DNA of 64,000 nucleotides from Azotobacter salinestris (GCF_009363155.1 NZ_CP045302.1:2142001-2206000); one strand, 5' to 3'. Shown: positions 25,929-35,185, numbered from the stretch's first letter. Numbers and translations are program-made. Notes: a model not told the origin generated them from the letters alone.

Positions 25929-26027
25929 CTAGCCGGACGAAGCGCACAGGGTCAGGACCCTGGCCAGACCGGGCAAGCGGAAGGCGAGCAGGAGGACGAG
26001 CAATGGCTTGTTGCGTTTGCCGATCAT
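25929..26027 (-). pseudogene. 32-residue ORF, signal-peptide-like stub
   Basis: A short frame starting MIGKRNKPLLVLLLAF, i.e. a basic N-terminus and hydrophobic core like a signal or anchor sequence, preceded by AGGAG at good distance and by an AACAAGAACAA motif (26043-26056). It stops after 32 residues right where the low-GC segment begins. The good translation signals suggest it is the intact start of a gene whose remainder was replaced by the exuT-like insertion. A genuine small peptide is the alternative. Confidence 0.45.
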
Positions 26028-26084
26028 GGAACGAATCTCCTGGTTGTTCTTGTTGGAGAGGCTGGTGGAACCGCCGGGCCCGGC

Positions 26085-26978
26085 TCAGCCCCGGAAGGCG
26101 GGCTCTTCCAGGCCGCGAACGCCGGGATGCAGGGCGAACACCCCGCCGGCCAGGGGCTGGTCAGCGAGGTCGACGCCCTGCGGTCGGATCGAGGTGACGA
26201 ACAGGGTGTCGAGGCCGGGGCCGCCGAAGGCGCACATCGCCGGCTTCTTCACCGGCACGGCCAGCGAGCGGTCGAGGCGGCCGTCGGGAGTGAAGCGGTG
26301 GACCAGGCCGGCGTCGTTGGCGCAGATCCAGTAGCCGCCGTCTTCGTCCACCGCCGCGCCGTCGGGACGGCCGGGATGCTGCCGCATGTCGACGAACAGC
26401 CGGCGGTTGTGCGGGACGCCGTCGTCCGGGTCGTAATCGAAAGCCCAGATGGCCTGTACCGAGGGATGCGAGTCGGACAGGTACATCGTCCGCCCGTCGG
26501 GGCTGAAGCCCAGGCCGTTGGGGACGACGAGGCCGTCCAGCCAGGTCAGCAGCGGTGCGCCGCCGGCCTCGCCGACGAAGCGGTAGAGCACGCCGGCGCA
26601 GTGCCCGGCGGCCATGTCCTGGTGCATGCTGCCGACCCAGAAGCGCCCCTGGCGGTCGCAGCGCCCGTCGTTGCAGCGCATCCCGGGCAGGGCATGGCGA
26701 GTGTCGGCCAAGCGGGTTCCGGCCAGACGGCCGTCGGCGCCGGGCTGCAGGTGGAACAGGCCGCTCTCCAGGCCGGCCAGCCAGCCGCCCGCCGGGTGGC
26801 GGGCGATGCAGGCGAGCATCTCGTCGGCCTCCCAGCTCGCCGTGGCGTTGTTCGCCGGGCGCCAGCGGTGCAGCCGTCGGGCGGGGATGTCGACCCAGTA
26901 GAGGGCCTGTTCGGCCACGCTCCACACCGGGCTTTCGCCGGTGCCGTTGCGGGCGTCAAGCACGAGTTCGGCTTGCAT
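26085..26978 (-). CDS. SMP-30/gluconolactonase family aldarolactonase
   Basis: A 297-residue six-bladed propeller protein of the SMP-30/regucalcin family. The family metal site is visible: GESPVW (acidic ligand near residue 15), MRCNDGRCDRQGRFWVGSM, VPNGLGFSPDG and YLSDS. Adjacent to uronate dehydrogenase it most likely opens the galactaro- or glucaro-lactone that enzyme makes, giving the linear aldarate (UxuL-like role, inferred). The ATG at 26978 lies 43 bases after the uronate dehydrogenase stop, so the two are probably cotranscribed. Confidence 0.88.
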   Translation of the reverse strand: MQAELVLDARNGTGESPVWSVAEQALYWVDIPARRLHRWRPANNATASWEADEMLACIARHPAGGWLAGLESGLFHLQPGADGRLAGTRLADTRHALPGMRCNDGRCDRQGRFWVGSMHQDMAAGHCAGVLYRFVGEAGGAPLLTWLDGLVVPNGLGFSPDGRTMYLSDSHPSVQAIWAFDYDPDDGVPHNRRLFVDMRQHPGRPDGAAVDEDGGYWICANDAGLVHRFTPDGRLDRSLAVPVKKPAMCAFGGPGLDTLFVTSIRPQGVDLADQPLAGGVFALHPGVRGLEEPAFRG

Positions 26979-27021
26979 GGCGGCGCGGTCTCTTGTCGTT
27001 ATGGGCGCAGGCGCGGGCGGC

Positions 27022-27843
27022 TCAGTCGTCGAACGGGCCGGCCGCGGTGAAGGCGCCGCCCTGGTAGACCGCCACCGGATCGTCCGCGGCCGGGGCCGGC
27101 TGGGCCTCGACCCTGGCGCGGAAGATCTCCGAGCTGTCCTGCGGCGCGAAGCCCAGGTGCGCGGCCAGGCGGTTGTCCCACCAGAGGTCGCGGTTGTTCG
27201 AAGCGCCGTAGACGATGGTGTGGCCGACATTCGGGGTGAACAGCGCGCGGCCGATGAGGTCGGTGAGGTCGCGATAGCTCAGCCAGGTGCTGAGCATGCG
27301 GCGGTTCTGCGCCTCGTCGAAGGAGGAGCCGATGCGGATGCTCACCGTCTCGATGCCGTAGCGGTCGAAGTAGAAGCTGGCCATGTCCTCGCCGTAGGCC
27401 TTGGACAGGCCGTAGTAGCCGTCGGGGCGGTGGACGGCGCTGGCGTCGAGCGTCTCGCTCTGCTTGTAGAAGCCGATGACATGGTTGGAGCTGGCGAACA
27501 CCACACGGCGGACGCCGTGCCGGCGTGCCGCCTCGTAGATGTGGAAGGTGCCGCGGATATTGGCCTCGAGGATTTCCTCGAAGCGCCGCTCCACCGACAG
27601 GCCGCCGAAGTGGACGATGGCGTCGACGCCCTCGACGAGGGCATGGACCGCGGCCTTGTCCGCCAGGTCGCAGGTGATCACTTCCTCGTGGTCGCCGGCG
27701 GCCGGCGCCATGGGACTGATGTCGGACAGGCGGAGGATGGGGGCATAGGGACGCAGGTTTTCCCGCAGGATCTTTCCGAGATTGCCGGCTGCGCCGGTGA
27801 GCAGGAGACGATCGAGGACGGGACTGTGAGCAGGATGAGGCAT
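27022..27843 (-). CDS. udh: uronate dehydrogenase
   Basis: A 273-residue NAD-dependent SDR enzyme that oxidises D-galacturonate or D-glucuronate to the aldarolactone. The cofactor motif G17-AA-G20-NL-G23 and catalytic Y144/K148 (YYGLSK) are present, as are ASSNHVIGFY and IRIGSSFDEAQNRRM typical of bacterial Udh. It feeds the neighbouring lactonase and the galactarate dehydratase. Its leader has both a candidate GntR operator and an AAYAAYAA motif. Confidence 0.92.
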   Translation of the reverse strand: MPHPAHSPVLDRLLLTGAAGNLGKILRENLRPYAPILRLSDISPMAPAAGDHEEVITCDLADKAAVHALVEGVDAIVHFGGLSVERRFEEILEANIRGTFHIYEAARRHGVRRVVFASSNHVIGFYKQSETLDASAVHRPDGYYGLSKAYGEDMASFYFDRYGIETVSIRIGSSFDEAQNRRMLSTWLSYRDLTDLIGRALFTPNVGHTIVYGASNNRDLWWDNRLAAHLGFAPQDSSEIFRARVEAQPAPAADDPVAVYQGGAFTAAGPFDD

Positions 27844-27860
27844 GGCTGGAACCGCTCCGA

Positions 27861-27871
27861 TTGTTATTGTT
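27861..27871 (-). promoter_or_regulatory. CA motif (Hfq/Crc-type) in the udh leader
   Basis: The minus strand reads AACAATAACAA about 20 bases before the udh start codon, a full match to AAYAAYAA. Confidence 0.5.
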
Positions 27872-27883
27872 CAATATTCATAA

Positions 27884-27896
27884 GTCGTCGTATGAC
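27884..27896. promoter_or_regulatory. candidate GntR operator upstream of udh
   Basis: GTCGTCGTATGAC fits GTCAT-N3-ATGAC with one mismatch, 41-53 bases upstream of the udh start. Confidence 0.5.
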
Positions 27897-28109
27897 TTTG
27901 TCGAATTATCGACAGCACGCCTCGTCCTTGTCAACGTGATTCGGCGAACGGTCGAACGGAAAACGGCGGCTGCCGCCACACCCCGACACTCACGCAAAAT
28001 AGCCATTATTCTTCGCCCCATGCCTGTCCGCCACATCGCGGGACAGGCTCCGTGCGCCTGCCGCGTGCAGCCGGGAGAGCCCATGAAAAGGCTGGCTGCC
28101 ACACTCCAC

Positions 28110-28119
28110 GTCATATGAC
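28110..28119. promoter_or_regulatory. perfect palindrome GTCATATGAC, orphan operator-like site
   Basis: Same half-sites as the other candidate operators but without the 3-base spacer, about 270 bases from any recognised start codon. It may be a remnant of a lost promoter. Confidence 0.35.
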
Positions 28120-28393
28120 AACAGAGCCCCATGCCGCCTGCCTGGCCACCTCAGCTCCCGCAGTCGCCCCTCCTCTCCCCAATACCCGCCCGGTCGACGG
28201 CACAGGAAGGACTCCAAACCGCCTGGAGCGGCGCCCGAGGCGGCAAGACCAGCAGTACCGACGCGAGGAGCCAGACGCATTCCGGCCAGGCGAGCATGGG
28301 AAACGACGCGGGCAGTCGGAACGACATGAAAGAAAAAGGGGCACTCGTGGTGCGCCCTACTGCAAGAGTCAGCCAATGTGCGAGGGTCGCACC

Positions 28394-28425
28394 TTATGGC
28401 GCCGCCGCCCAGAGCGGCGCCATAA
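28394..28425 (-). terminator. 12-bp stem hairpin after the hydroxyacid dehydrogenase gene
   Basis: TTATGGCGCCGC (28394-28405) and its exact inverse (28414-28425) with an 8-base loop, 17 bases beyond the stop codon. No T-run on either strand, so it may stabilise a 3' end rather than terminate by itself. Confidence 0.5.
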
Positions 28426-28441
28426 CCGACAGGGAAAGGCG

Positions 28442-29414
28442 TCAGACCGGAGTCAGCAGCTCTCCCTTGTCGATGAACGCCTGCAGGTTGGCGACGACCA
28501 GCTCCTCCATCTGCAGGCGGGTTTCCTCGGTGGCGCTGCCGATGTGCAGCAGCAGCACTACGTTGGGCATGTCCAGCAGCGCCGCCGGTACCTGCGGCTC
28601 GCGCTCGAAGACGTCGAGGGCCACAGCGCCGAGCCGGCCCTCGGCGAGCGCGGCGACCAGCGCCGAGCCGGCCCTCGGCGAGCGCGGCGACCAGCGCCGC
28701 CTCGTCGACCACCGAGCCACGCGCCACGTTGACCAAGAGGCCCTTCGGCCCCAGCGCCGCGAGCACTTCGGCATCGATCAGGTGATGGGTCGAAGGTCCC
28801 CCCGGGCAGGTCAGCACCAGGAAGTCGGCCCACTGCGCCAGCTCCACCAGGGAAGCTGCGTAGCCGTAGGGGCAGCCGGCCAGTGGCCGGCGGTTGTGGT
28901 AGCGCACCTGCATGTCGAAGCCGCTGGAGCGCCGCGCCAGCGCCTGGCCGATGCGGCCCAGGCCGACGATGCCCAGGCGCTTGCCGCTGACCCGGGTAGC
29001 CAGCGGGAAGTTGCCGATCAGCCACTGGCCGGCGCGGACGAAGCGGTCGGCCTCGGCGATCCGTCGTGCGCCGTCGATCAGCAGGCCCATGGCCAGGTCG
29101 GCGACGCACTCGTTGAGCACGTCCGGCGTGTTGCTGAGGCGGATGCCGCGCCGGCGCACCGGCTCCAGCGGGATGGCGTCGTAGCCCACGCCGAAGCTGC
29201 AGATGGCGCGCAGGCTGGGCAGCGCCTCGAGCATCGCCGCCGTGCAGCCGAAGCGCGCCGAGGTGACCAGCACCTCGAACTCCGCACCGCGCCCGGCCAG
29301 AAAGGCCGCGCCGTCGGCGTGCTTCCAGTACGCCTCGGCGCCGTACTCCGCGGCCATGCGCCGGTTGAACCGCTCGCTCAGGGCGCCGACCTGCAGCACC
29401 TTCAGTCCCTTCAT
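28442..29414 (-). pseudogene. 2-hydroxyacid dehydrogenase, frameshifted by a 34-bp tandem duplication
   Basis: A D-2-hydroxyacid dehydrogenase of the glyoxylate/hydroxypyruvate reductase type, split in two frames. The first frame holds the NAD motif GLGRIG (151-156) and the catalytic arginine R231 in [10 protein letters not shown]; the frame is lost just after residue 250. The second frame continues [11 protein letters not shown] and [12 protein letters not shown], carrying the catalytic glutamate and histidine, to the stop at 28442. Removing one 34-bp copy restores a 312-residue protein of normal length. As written it would give a truncated protein without the catalytic histidine. It may reduce tartronate semialdehyde or a related product in aldarate metabolism; that is inference from context. 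Confidence 0.88.
28631..28698. repeat. 34-bp perfect tandem duplication within the hydroxyacid dehydrogenase gene
   Basis: Unit 1 is 28631-28664 and unit 2 is 28665-28698, identical, beginning GAGCCGGCCCTCGG. The 7-mer CAGCGCC precedes unit 1 (28624-28630) and ends each unit, consistent with slippage between short direct repeats. Thirty-four is not a multiple of three, hence the frameshift. Confidence 0.95.
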
Positions 29415-29450
29415 GGCAGATTCCTCGATGGCTTCGAACGTCGGACGGCC

Positions 29451-31004
29451 TCAGGTTACCGGCGCCGGATTGAACAGCACCAGATCGTTGTGCAGGCGGT
29501 GCCGCTCGGCCCAGGTGCGCGTGCGGCCGCTGGCCACGTCCAGGTAGAGGCGGAAGATCTCCCAGCCCAGCTCCTCCAGCGACAGCCGCCCGGAGGTCAC
29601 CCGCCCGGCGTCCACGTCGATCAGATCCGGCCAGCGCTCGGCCAGTTCGCTGCGGGTGGCCACCTTGATCACCGGCACCATCGCCAGGCCGTAGGGCGTG
29701 CCGCGCCCGGTGCTGAAGATGTGCAGGTTCATCCCGGCGGCCAGCTGCAGGGTGCCGCAGATGAAGTCGCTGGCCGGGGTGGCGCAGAACTGCAGGCCCC
29801 TGCCCCTGACCTTCTCGCCCGGCGGGACCACGCCGGCGATGGGGCTGGAGCCGGACTTGGCGATCGAGCCCATGGCCTTCTCGACGATGTTGTTCAGCCC
29901 GCCCTTCTTGTTGCCGGGGGTGGTGTTGGCGCTGCGGTCGGCCATCCCCCGCTCCAGGTAGCGGTCGTACCAGTCCATCTCGCCGATCAGCGCGTCGGCC
30001 ACTTCCGGGGTCGCAGCGCGCGGGGTGAGCAGGTGGATGCCGTCGCGCACCTCGGTGTTCTCCGAGAACATCACGGTGGCGCCGGCGCGCACCAGGAGGT
30101 CCGCGGCGACGCCCAGCGCCGGGTTGGCGGTGATCCCGGAGAAGGCGTCGCTGCCGCCGCACTGCATGCCGACCACCAGTTCGGAGGCCGGGCAGGTCTC
30201 GCGGCGCCGCGCGTCGAGCACCTCGAGGCGCGCCTCGATCAGGCCGAGGATCTGCTCGACCATGCCGGCGAAACCGTTGCCCGACTCCTGCAGGCGGTAC
30301 AGCCACTGCTGCTCGCTCATCCCGCTGGTCAGCGCGTCGCCCGGCATCAGTTGGACCGGCTGCAGCTTCTCGCAGCCGAGGCCGATGACCAGCGCCTGGC
30401 CGCCGAGGTTGGGGTTGCGGGCGAGGTTGAACAGGGTGCGGATCGGGATCACCGCATCCGGCGCGTTGATCGCCACGCCGCAGCCGTAGCTGTGGGTCAG
30501 GGCGATCACGTCGTCGACGTTGGGGTACTTGGGCAGGAGCTCCTTGCGCGCCCGCTCGACGCAGTGCTCGAGCACCCCGGCCACGCACTGCACGGTGGTG
30601 CTGACGCCGAGCAGGTTGCGCGTGCCGACGCTGCCGTCGGGGTTGCGGAAGCCCTCGAAGGTGAAGCCTTCCAGCGGCTCGAGCGGCGCGGCGGCCTGGG
30701 TCGCCCGCGGCAGGTTGTCCAGCGCCGGCGGCTCGGGCATGCGCAGGTGCGCCTCGGTCACCCAGCTGCCGCGGGGGATCGGCTGCAGGGCGTAGCCGAT
30801 GACCTGGCCGTAGCGCACCACCTCGGCCCCTTCGGCGAGGTCCGTCAGCGCCACCTTGTGGCTCTGCGGGATGTGCTCGACCGCCTGCAGACCGTCGGTG
30901 AAGCGGCTGCCGGCCGCCACGCCCTGGTCGTTGACCACCACGCCGACGTTGTCGTCCGCGTGCAGGCGGATGTAGCGCGGCGAATCCTGATGTTCGATCA
31001 ACAT
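29451..31004 (-). CDS. garD: galactarate dehydratase
   Basis: A 517-residue enzyme that dehydrates galactarate (meso-galactarate) to 5-dehydro-4-deoxy-glucarate. It has the two-domain layout of the UxaA/GarD family: an N-terminal SAF domain (about 12-90) with [16 protein letters not shown], and the C-terminal domain with [25 protein letters not shown] and [13 protein letters not shown]. Cysteines in the last motifs are probable metal ligands. It would supply the substrate of KdgD encoded two genes upstream. Altronate dehydratase is a related alternative, but the aldarate context favours GarD. Confidence 0.92.
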   Translation of the reverse strand: MLIEHQDSPRYIRLHADDNVGVVVNDQGVAAGSRFTDGLQAVEHIPQSHKVALTDLAEGAEVVRYGQVIGYALQPIPRGSWVTEAHLRMPEPPALDNLPRATQAAAPLEPLEGFTFEGFRNPDGSVGTRNLLGVSTTVQCVAGVLEHCVERARKELLPKYPNVDDVIALTHSYGCGVAINAPDAVIPIRTLFNLARNPNLGGQALVIGLGCEKLQPVQLMPGDALTSGMSEQQWLYRLQESGNGFAGMVEQILGLIEARLEVLDARRRETCPASELVVGMQCGGSDAFSGITANPALGVAADLLVRAGATVMFSENTEVRDGIHLLTPRAATPEVADALIGEMDWYDRYLERGMADRSANTTPGNKKGGLNNIVEKAMGSIAKSGSSPIAGVVPPGEKVRGRGLQFCATPASDFICGTLQLAAGMNLHIFSTGRGTPYGLAMVPVIKVATRSELAERWPDLIDVDAGRVTSGRLSLEELGWEIFRLYLDVASGRTRTWAERHRLHNDLVLFNPAPVT

Positions 31005-31025
31005 GACACTATCCTCGTACAGATT

Positions 31026-32417
31026 TCAGGCGGACGCCGCGCTGCCTTGGGGACCGAGCGGAGCGGCCGGGGCCTCCTCCCGGCGGGCCGAGCCGCCCTG
31101 GGTCGGGCCGTCCTTGAGTTCGACGCGCTGGATGCGGCCGACGATCACCAGGTAGCTGAACACCGCCACCAGCGCGTTGGCGCCGACGTACACCAGCGCC
31201 CACTTGAAGGAGCCGGTGGCGCTGATGATGTAGCCGATGACGATCGGCGTGGTGATCGAGGCGATGTTGCCGAAGGTGTTGAACAGGCCGCCCGACAGGC
31301 CGGCGATCTGCTTCGGCGAGGTGTCCGCCACCACCGCCCAGCCCAGTGCGCCGAGGCCCTTGCCGAAGAAGGCCAGGGTCATGAAGCCGACCACCATCCA
31401 TTCGGCCTGAACGTAGTTGCAGAACACCATGCTGGTGGAGAGCAGCAGGCCGGTGACGATGGGCAGCTTGCGCGCCAGGGTCAGCGAGTAGCCGCGGCGC
31501 AGCAGGGCGTCGGAAATCACCCCGCCGAGCACGCCGCCGATGAAGCCGCAGAGGGCCGGCAGCAAGGCGATGAAGCCGGCCTTGAGGATCGACATGCCGC
31601 GCTCCTGCACCAGGTACACCGGGAACCAGGTGAGGAAGAAGTAGGTGATGCCGTTGATGCAGTACTGGCCGAGGTAGACGCCGACCAGCATGCGGTTGGT
31701 CAGCAGCTGGCGGATGTAGTCCCAGCGCGGTCCCTGGCTGCCCGACTTGCGGGCGCTGTCCATGTCGACCAGGCCGCCGTTCTGCTCGATGTGCTCCAGC
31801 TCGGCCGGATTGATGCGCGGGTGTTCCTTGGGGTTGTAGATGGTCTTCAGCCAGATCCCGGAGAAGACGATGCCGAGCACGCCCATCATGACGAACACGT
31901 GCTCCCAGCCGAACTTGTGGACGATCCAGCCCATCAGCGGGGCGAACAGCGCGGTGGCGAAATACTGCGCGGAGTTGAACACCGCCGAAGCCGTGCCGCG
32001 CTCGGCGGTGGGGAACCAGGCGGCGACGATGCGCGCGTTGCCGGGGAACGACGGCGCTTCGGCGAAACCGACCAGAAAGCGCAGCATGAACATGGTGGTC
32101 ACCGCCCAGGCCACCGGCATGCCGCCGACGAAGCCCTGCAGCAGGGTGAACAGCGACCAGGTGAAGATGCTCACCGCATAGACGCGCTTGGAACCGAAGC
32201 GGTCGAGCAGCCAGCCGCCGGGAATCTGCCCCAGGACGTAGGCCCAGCCGAAGGCGGAGAAGATGTAGCCGAGGGTCACGGCATCGAAGCCGAGATCCTT
32301 CTGCATGCTGGATCCGGCGATGGAAATGGTGGCGCGGTCGGCATAATTGATCGTCGTCACCAGAAACAGCATCAGCAGGATCAGGTAACGCACGCGGGTT
32401 TGCTTGATGGCTTGCAT
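31026..32417 (-). CDS. GarP/GudP-like MFS aldarate transporter
   Basis: A 463-residue major-facilitator protein with 12 predicted helices. RYLILLMLFLVTTINYADRATISIAG and SAFGWAYVLGQIPGGWLLDRFGSKRVY are the hallmark of the D-galactonate/glucarate carriers (GarP, GudP). It should import galactarate or glucarate by proton symport. A CA-type motif lies in its leader and it is 21 bases from garD, with which it is surely cotranscribed. Confidence 0.92.
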   Translation of the reverse strand: MQAIKQTRVRYLILLMLFLVTTINYADRATISIAGSSMQKDLGFDAVTLGYIFSAFGWAYVLGQIPGGWLLDRFGSKRVYAVSIFTWSLFTLLQGFVGGMPVAWAVTTMFMLRFLVGFAEAPSFPGNARIVAAWFPTAERGTASAVFNSAQYFATALFAPLMGWIVHKFGWEHVFVMMGVLGIVFSGIWLKTIYNPKEHPRINPAELEHIEQNGGLVDMDSARKSGSQGPRWDYIRQLLTNRMLVGVYLGQYCINGITYFFLTWFPVYLVQERGMSILKAGFIALLPALCGFIGGVLGGVISDALLRRGYSLTLARKLPIVTGLLLSTSMVFCNYVQAEWMVVGFMTLAFFGKGLGALGWAVVADTSPKQIAGLSGGLFNTFGNIASITTPIVIGYIISATGSFKWALVYVGANALVAVFSYLVIVGRIQRVELKDGPTQGGSARREEAPAAPLGPQGSAASA

Positions 32418-32434
32418 GACGTCGGTTCCACGAA

Positions 32435-32448
32435 TTGTTTGTTGTTGT
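32435..32448 (-). promoter_or_regulatory. CA motif (Hfq/Crc-type) before the GarP-like gene
   Basis: The minus strand reads ACAACAACAAACAA, 18-31 bases before the start codon, containing AACAACAA. Confidence 0.5.
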
Positions 32449-32508
32449 GTGGACGGCCGGGAGAAGCGGCTCCTCCGGAGACGAAGCCGCTTCGGGGGCG
32501 CGCTGAGC

Positions 32509-33420
32509 TTACTGCGGGCCGAGCTTCCTGATCAGCGCGGCAAGGCGCTCGTACTCGTCGGGCAGCAGGTCGGTCAGCGGCACGCGCACGGGGCCTGCGC
32601 CGTGGCCGACGATCTTCGCCCCGGCCTTGACCATGCTCACCGCGTAACCGGCGCGGCGGTTGCGGATCTCCAGCAGCGGCAGGAAGAAGTCGTCGATGAT
32701 CTTGCCCACGGTTTCGTGATCGTCGGCGGCGATGGCCTTGTAGAACTCCATCGCGGTGCGCGGGATGAAGTTGAACACCGCCGAGGAGTAGACCGGCACG
32801 CCCAGGGCCTTGTAGGCCGCGGCGAAGACTTCGGCGGTCGGCAGGCCGCCGAGGTAGGTGAAGCGCTCGCCCAGGCGGCGGCGGATCGACACCATCAGCT
32901 CGATGTCGCCCAGGCCGTCCTTGTAGCCGATCAGGTTCGGGCAGCGCTCGGCCAGTTGCTCCAGCAGGGTCGGGGTCAGCCGGCAGACGTTGCGGTTGTA
33001 GACCACCACGCCGATCTTCACCGCCTTGCAGACCGCCTCGACGTGGGCGGCGACGCCCTCCTGGCTGGCTTCGGTCAGGTAGTGCGGCAACAGCAGCAGG
33101 CCCTTGGCGCCCAGGCGCTCGGCCTCCTGGGCCATGTGGATGGCCTGGCGGGTCGGGCCGCCGACGCCGGCGAGGATCGGCACGCTGCCGGCGCAGGTGT
33201 CGACCGCGGTCTTGATGATCTGCGGGTACTCGTCGAGACCCAGCGAGAAGAACTCGCCGGTGCCGCCGGCGGCGAACAGGGCGCTGGCGCCGTAGGGCGC
33301 CAGCCACTCCAGGCGGCGGGCATAGGACTCGGCGTTGAAGTTGCCGGCGGCATCGAAATCGGTGACCGGGAAGGACAGCAGACCGGAGGAGAGGACGGAC
33401 TTGAGCTCTTGTGGAGTCAT
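32509..33420 (-). CDS. kdgD: 5-dehydro-4-deoxyglucarate dehydratase
   Basis: A 303-residue class I aldolase-fold enzyme (DHDPS superfamily) that converts 5-dehydro-4-deoxy-glucarate to alpha-ketoglutarate semialdehyde with loss of water and CO2. The Schiff-base lysine is K167 in IGYKDGLGD and the conserved tyrosine Y141 lies in [16 protein letters not shown] forms the N-terminal substrate loop. Start at 33420 fits family length. Its product is the substrate of the dehydrogenase encoded at 35314, which is transcribed divergently. Confidence 0.93.
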   Translation of the reverse strand: MTPQELKSVLSSGLLSFPVTDFDAAGNFNAESYARRLEWLAPYGASALFAAGGTGEFFSLGLDEYPQIIKTAVDTCAGSVPILAGVGGPTRQAIHMAQEAERLGAKGLLLLPHYLTEASQEGVAAHVEAVCKAVKIGVVVYNRNVCRLTPTLLEQLAERCPNLIGYKDGLGDIELMVSIRRRLGERFTYLGGLPTAEVFAAAYKALGVPVYSSAVFNFIPRTAMEFYKAIAADDHETVGKIIDDFFLPLLEIRNRRAGYAVSMVKAGAKIVGHGAGPVRVPLTDLLPDEYERLAALIRKLGPQ

Positions 33421-33481
33421 TGGTCGAGCACCCTGCTTGGTGAGGTGGAAATCTCCGGTCGGCGACCGGGCTTTGAAATAA

Positions 33482-33494
33482 GTTATCGTATGAC
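33482..33494. promoter_or_regulatory. candidate GntR operator near kdgD
   Basis: GTTATCGTATGAC fits GTCAT-N3-ATGAC with one mismatch, 62-74 bases upstream of the kdgD start. Confidence 0.5.
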
Positions 33495-33669
33495 TTTCGT
33501 AAAAACTAGCCCCTCTCCGTGCCTTTTCCAGCATCTCCGGCGCCTGGCCGGCGTCTATCGAAAAACCAAAAAACCTCTACATTTTGATAAATTTATTTAT
33601 AAATCATCGATTTATTGAGTTATTGCGGCAGCTTTTCGGAGCAACCCAGCCTCTCGAATTCGACAAGCA

Positions 33670-33679
33670 GTCATCGTAT
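33670..33679. promoter_or_regulatory. weak GntR operator-like site
   Basis: GTCATCGTAT keeps the left half-site and spacer but the right half-site is incomplete. It lies in the AT-rich stretch upstream of kdgD. Confidence 0.3.
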
Positions 33680-33852
33680 CTTTTCACAAGAAATACTGTG
33701 AGCAGGAGCGAAACCGCGGCGGCGTGCGGCTATGCCTGCCTGAGCGGGAGCGGGAGCAAATACTCGCGGCATCGCAGGCCGACGCCGGGGATTTCCGCGA
33801 TGCGCGGTGAGAAGCCGGTACCGGCGCGGCCGGCGAGCAGTCGCGAAAACAG

Positions 33853-33865
33853 GTCATCGCATGAC
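33853..33865. promoter_or_regulatory. candidate GntR operator, perfect half-sites
   Basis: GTCATCGCATGAC is an exact GTCAT-N3-ATGAC, between the stop of the regulator gene and kdgD. Confidence 0.5.
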
Positions 33866-33978
33866 GATGGAGGCTTGTACACGCCGCGCCGGCTTCGGTC
33901 CGGGCGCTCTGCGCTGCAAGGGAAGGATGGCGAAGGACCAGGCCGGCGCGGACCGCGATCCGTACGCCGGGGCGGGAA

Positions 33979-34740
33979 TCAGGCCGGCTCGGAACCGGCC
34001 TGCTGGGATTCGGCCTCTTCGTGGGCCTGGCGCAGACGTTCGCGGCTGTTGGTCAGGTGCAGGCGCATGGCGGCGCGGGCCGCATCGGCATCCTGACGGG
34101 CGATGGCCTCGTAGATTTCCTCGTGCTCGCGGCTCAGCCGCGCCTGGTACTGCTGCTGGTCGGCATGGGCGATGTGCGCCGAATCCAGCCGGGTGCGCGG
34201 AATGATGCTGGTGCCGAAGTGGCTCATGATGTCGGTGAAATAGCGGTTGCCGGTGGCCATGGCGATCTGCAGGTGGAACTGGAAGTCGCTGGCCACCGCA
34301 TCGCTGGCATGACTGGCACGGTTGAAGGTGTCCAGTGCCGCGCGCATCGCGGCCAGTTCCTCGGCGCTGCGCCGGCGGGCGGCCAGGCCGGCGCACTCCA
34401 CCTCGAGACTGACACGCAGCTCGAGGATGGCCATCACGTCGCGCAGAGTGACGATGGTCGCCGGGTCGATGCGAAAGCCGCTGGGGCTCGACGCATCCAG
34501 CACGAAGGTGCCGATGCCGTGGCGGGTCTCGACCGTGCCGGAAGCCTGCAGGCGCGAGATGGCCTCGCGCACCACGGTGCGGCTCACCCCGTGGGCCTCC
34601 ATGATTTCCGACTCGGTCGGCAGCTTCTCGCCGCACTTGATCTGCCCTTCCCGGATCTGCCGGGTCAGCTCGACCACCAGTTCCTGGGCAAGGCTGCGGT
34701 TCTTGCGCCGCGGGCGCGGCAGTGTGCTTTCGTTGCTCAT
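33979..34740 (-). CDS. FadR-subfamily GntR transcriptional regulator
   Basis: A 253-residue regulator. A winged helix-turn-helix (about residues 15-82: LAQELVVELTRQIREGQIKCGEKLP, VSRTVVREAISRLQASGTVE) is followed by an FCD ligand domain (about 100-235) with acidic and histidine residues (FQFHLQIA, HEEIYEAI) typical of metal- and acid-binding FadR members. It most likely represses the surrounding uronate/aldarate genes and is relieved by an aldarate or uronate. A GTCAT...ATGAC pair lies just upstream of its own start, consistent with autoregulation. Confidence 0.88.
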   Translation of the reverse strand: MSNESTLPRPRRKNRSLAQELVVELTRQIREGQIKCGEKLPTESEIMEAHGVSRTVVREAISRLQASGTVETRHGIGTFVLDASSPSGFRIDPATIVTLRDVMAILELRVSLEVECAGLAARRRSAEELAAMRAALDTFNRASHASDAVASDFQFHLQIAMATGNRYFTDIMSHFGTSIIPRTRLDSAHIAHADQQQYQARLSREHEEIYEAIARQDADAARAAMRLHLTNSRERLRQAHEEAESQQAGSEPA

Positions 34741-34773
34741 CTCGATGCTCGGTTTCGGCAGTGTTCCGGAGAC

Positions 34774-34799
34774 GTCATCATACGCCTAAGTTGTATGAC
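34774..34799. promoter_or_regulatory. candidate autoregulatory site of the GntR gene
   Basis: GTCAT (34774-34778) and ATGAC (34795-34799) flank a 16-base spacer containing partial half-sites, 34-59 bases upstream of the regulator start. Confidence 0.35.
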
Positions 34800-35185
34800 A
34801 ATACCGCCCTGTTTTCGCAACTGCCGTCGATGACGCCCGCTCCGCTGGCGATACTCCAGCAACGTGCCAGCAGCCTGCCTTTATTGGCTATTCCGGATGC
34901 CTCCCCGCCTGTCGCCAACCTAGCCCCTCAGTCGCGACACAATGACCCGGCCACACGCCCTCGTACCCGGACGCCAGCCGGACAGCCCAGAAGGCATCCC
35001 CGTCGAGCCCTCCCCCGGGCGGGCGACACGCAGCCTCAACCCTTCGCTGCCGCCACCCGCCCTTTCACCATGGCATCCAGCCGGCTGATCTGGCGACCGC
35101 CCCATGGCCCGGCATCATCCCCGCCACGGAGGCCTTGCCGCCCCGGCCGTCGCGCCCCCCCCAGACAGACGCGACAACTGATCGT

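Larger units (their letters stand above)
25760..26084. other. intergenic region between lactonase and exuT-like genes
   Basis: 325 bases containing, in minus-strand order, a CA-type motif and ribosome site, a 32-codon stub ORF, the right direct repeat, and an A-rich leader before the transporter gene. Composition changes from high to low GC at about 25,930. Confidence 0.6.
27844..28441. other. 598-base intergenic region between udh and hydroxyacid dehydrogenase
   Basis: No convincing gene. It contains the udh leader motifs (27861-27896), a free-standing perfect palindrome GTCATATGAC (28110-28119) and, at the far end, a hairpin after the frameshifted dehydrogenase gene. Short frames in it lack ribosome sites or family resemblance. 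Confidence 0.55.
33421..33978. other. intergenic region between gntR and kdgD
   Basis: 558 bases without a gene. Three sites of the GTCAT...ATGAC type occur here (33482-33494, 33670-33679, 33853-33865). The centre (about 33560-33700) is strikingly AT-rich, as expected for the kdgD promoter region, although no consensus hexamer pair was convincing. Confidence 0.55.

Noticed and set aside
28111-28344. Short minus-strand frames between udh and the hydroxyacid dehydrogenase, one with a hydrophobic start
   Set aside because: No ribosome binding site, and codon and amino-acid composition do not look like a real protein.
28131-32531. A very long open frame on the + strand opposite the dehydrogenase, garD and transporter genes
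   Set aside because: It is antisense to clearly recognisable genes, has low-complexity composition (H, Q, G, A, V rich), and is a by-product of high GC in the third codon positions.
33584-34096. A 170-codon + strand frame in the gntR-kdgD gap
   Set aside because: Begins in AT-rich promoter DNA, has no ribosome site, and runs antisense into the regulator gene.
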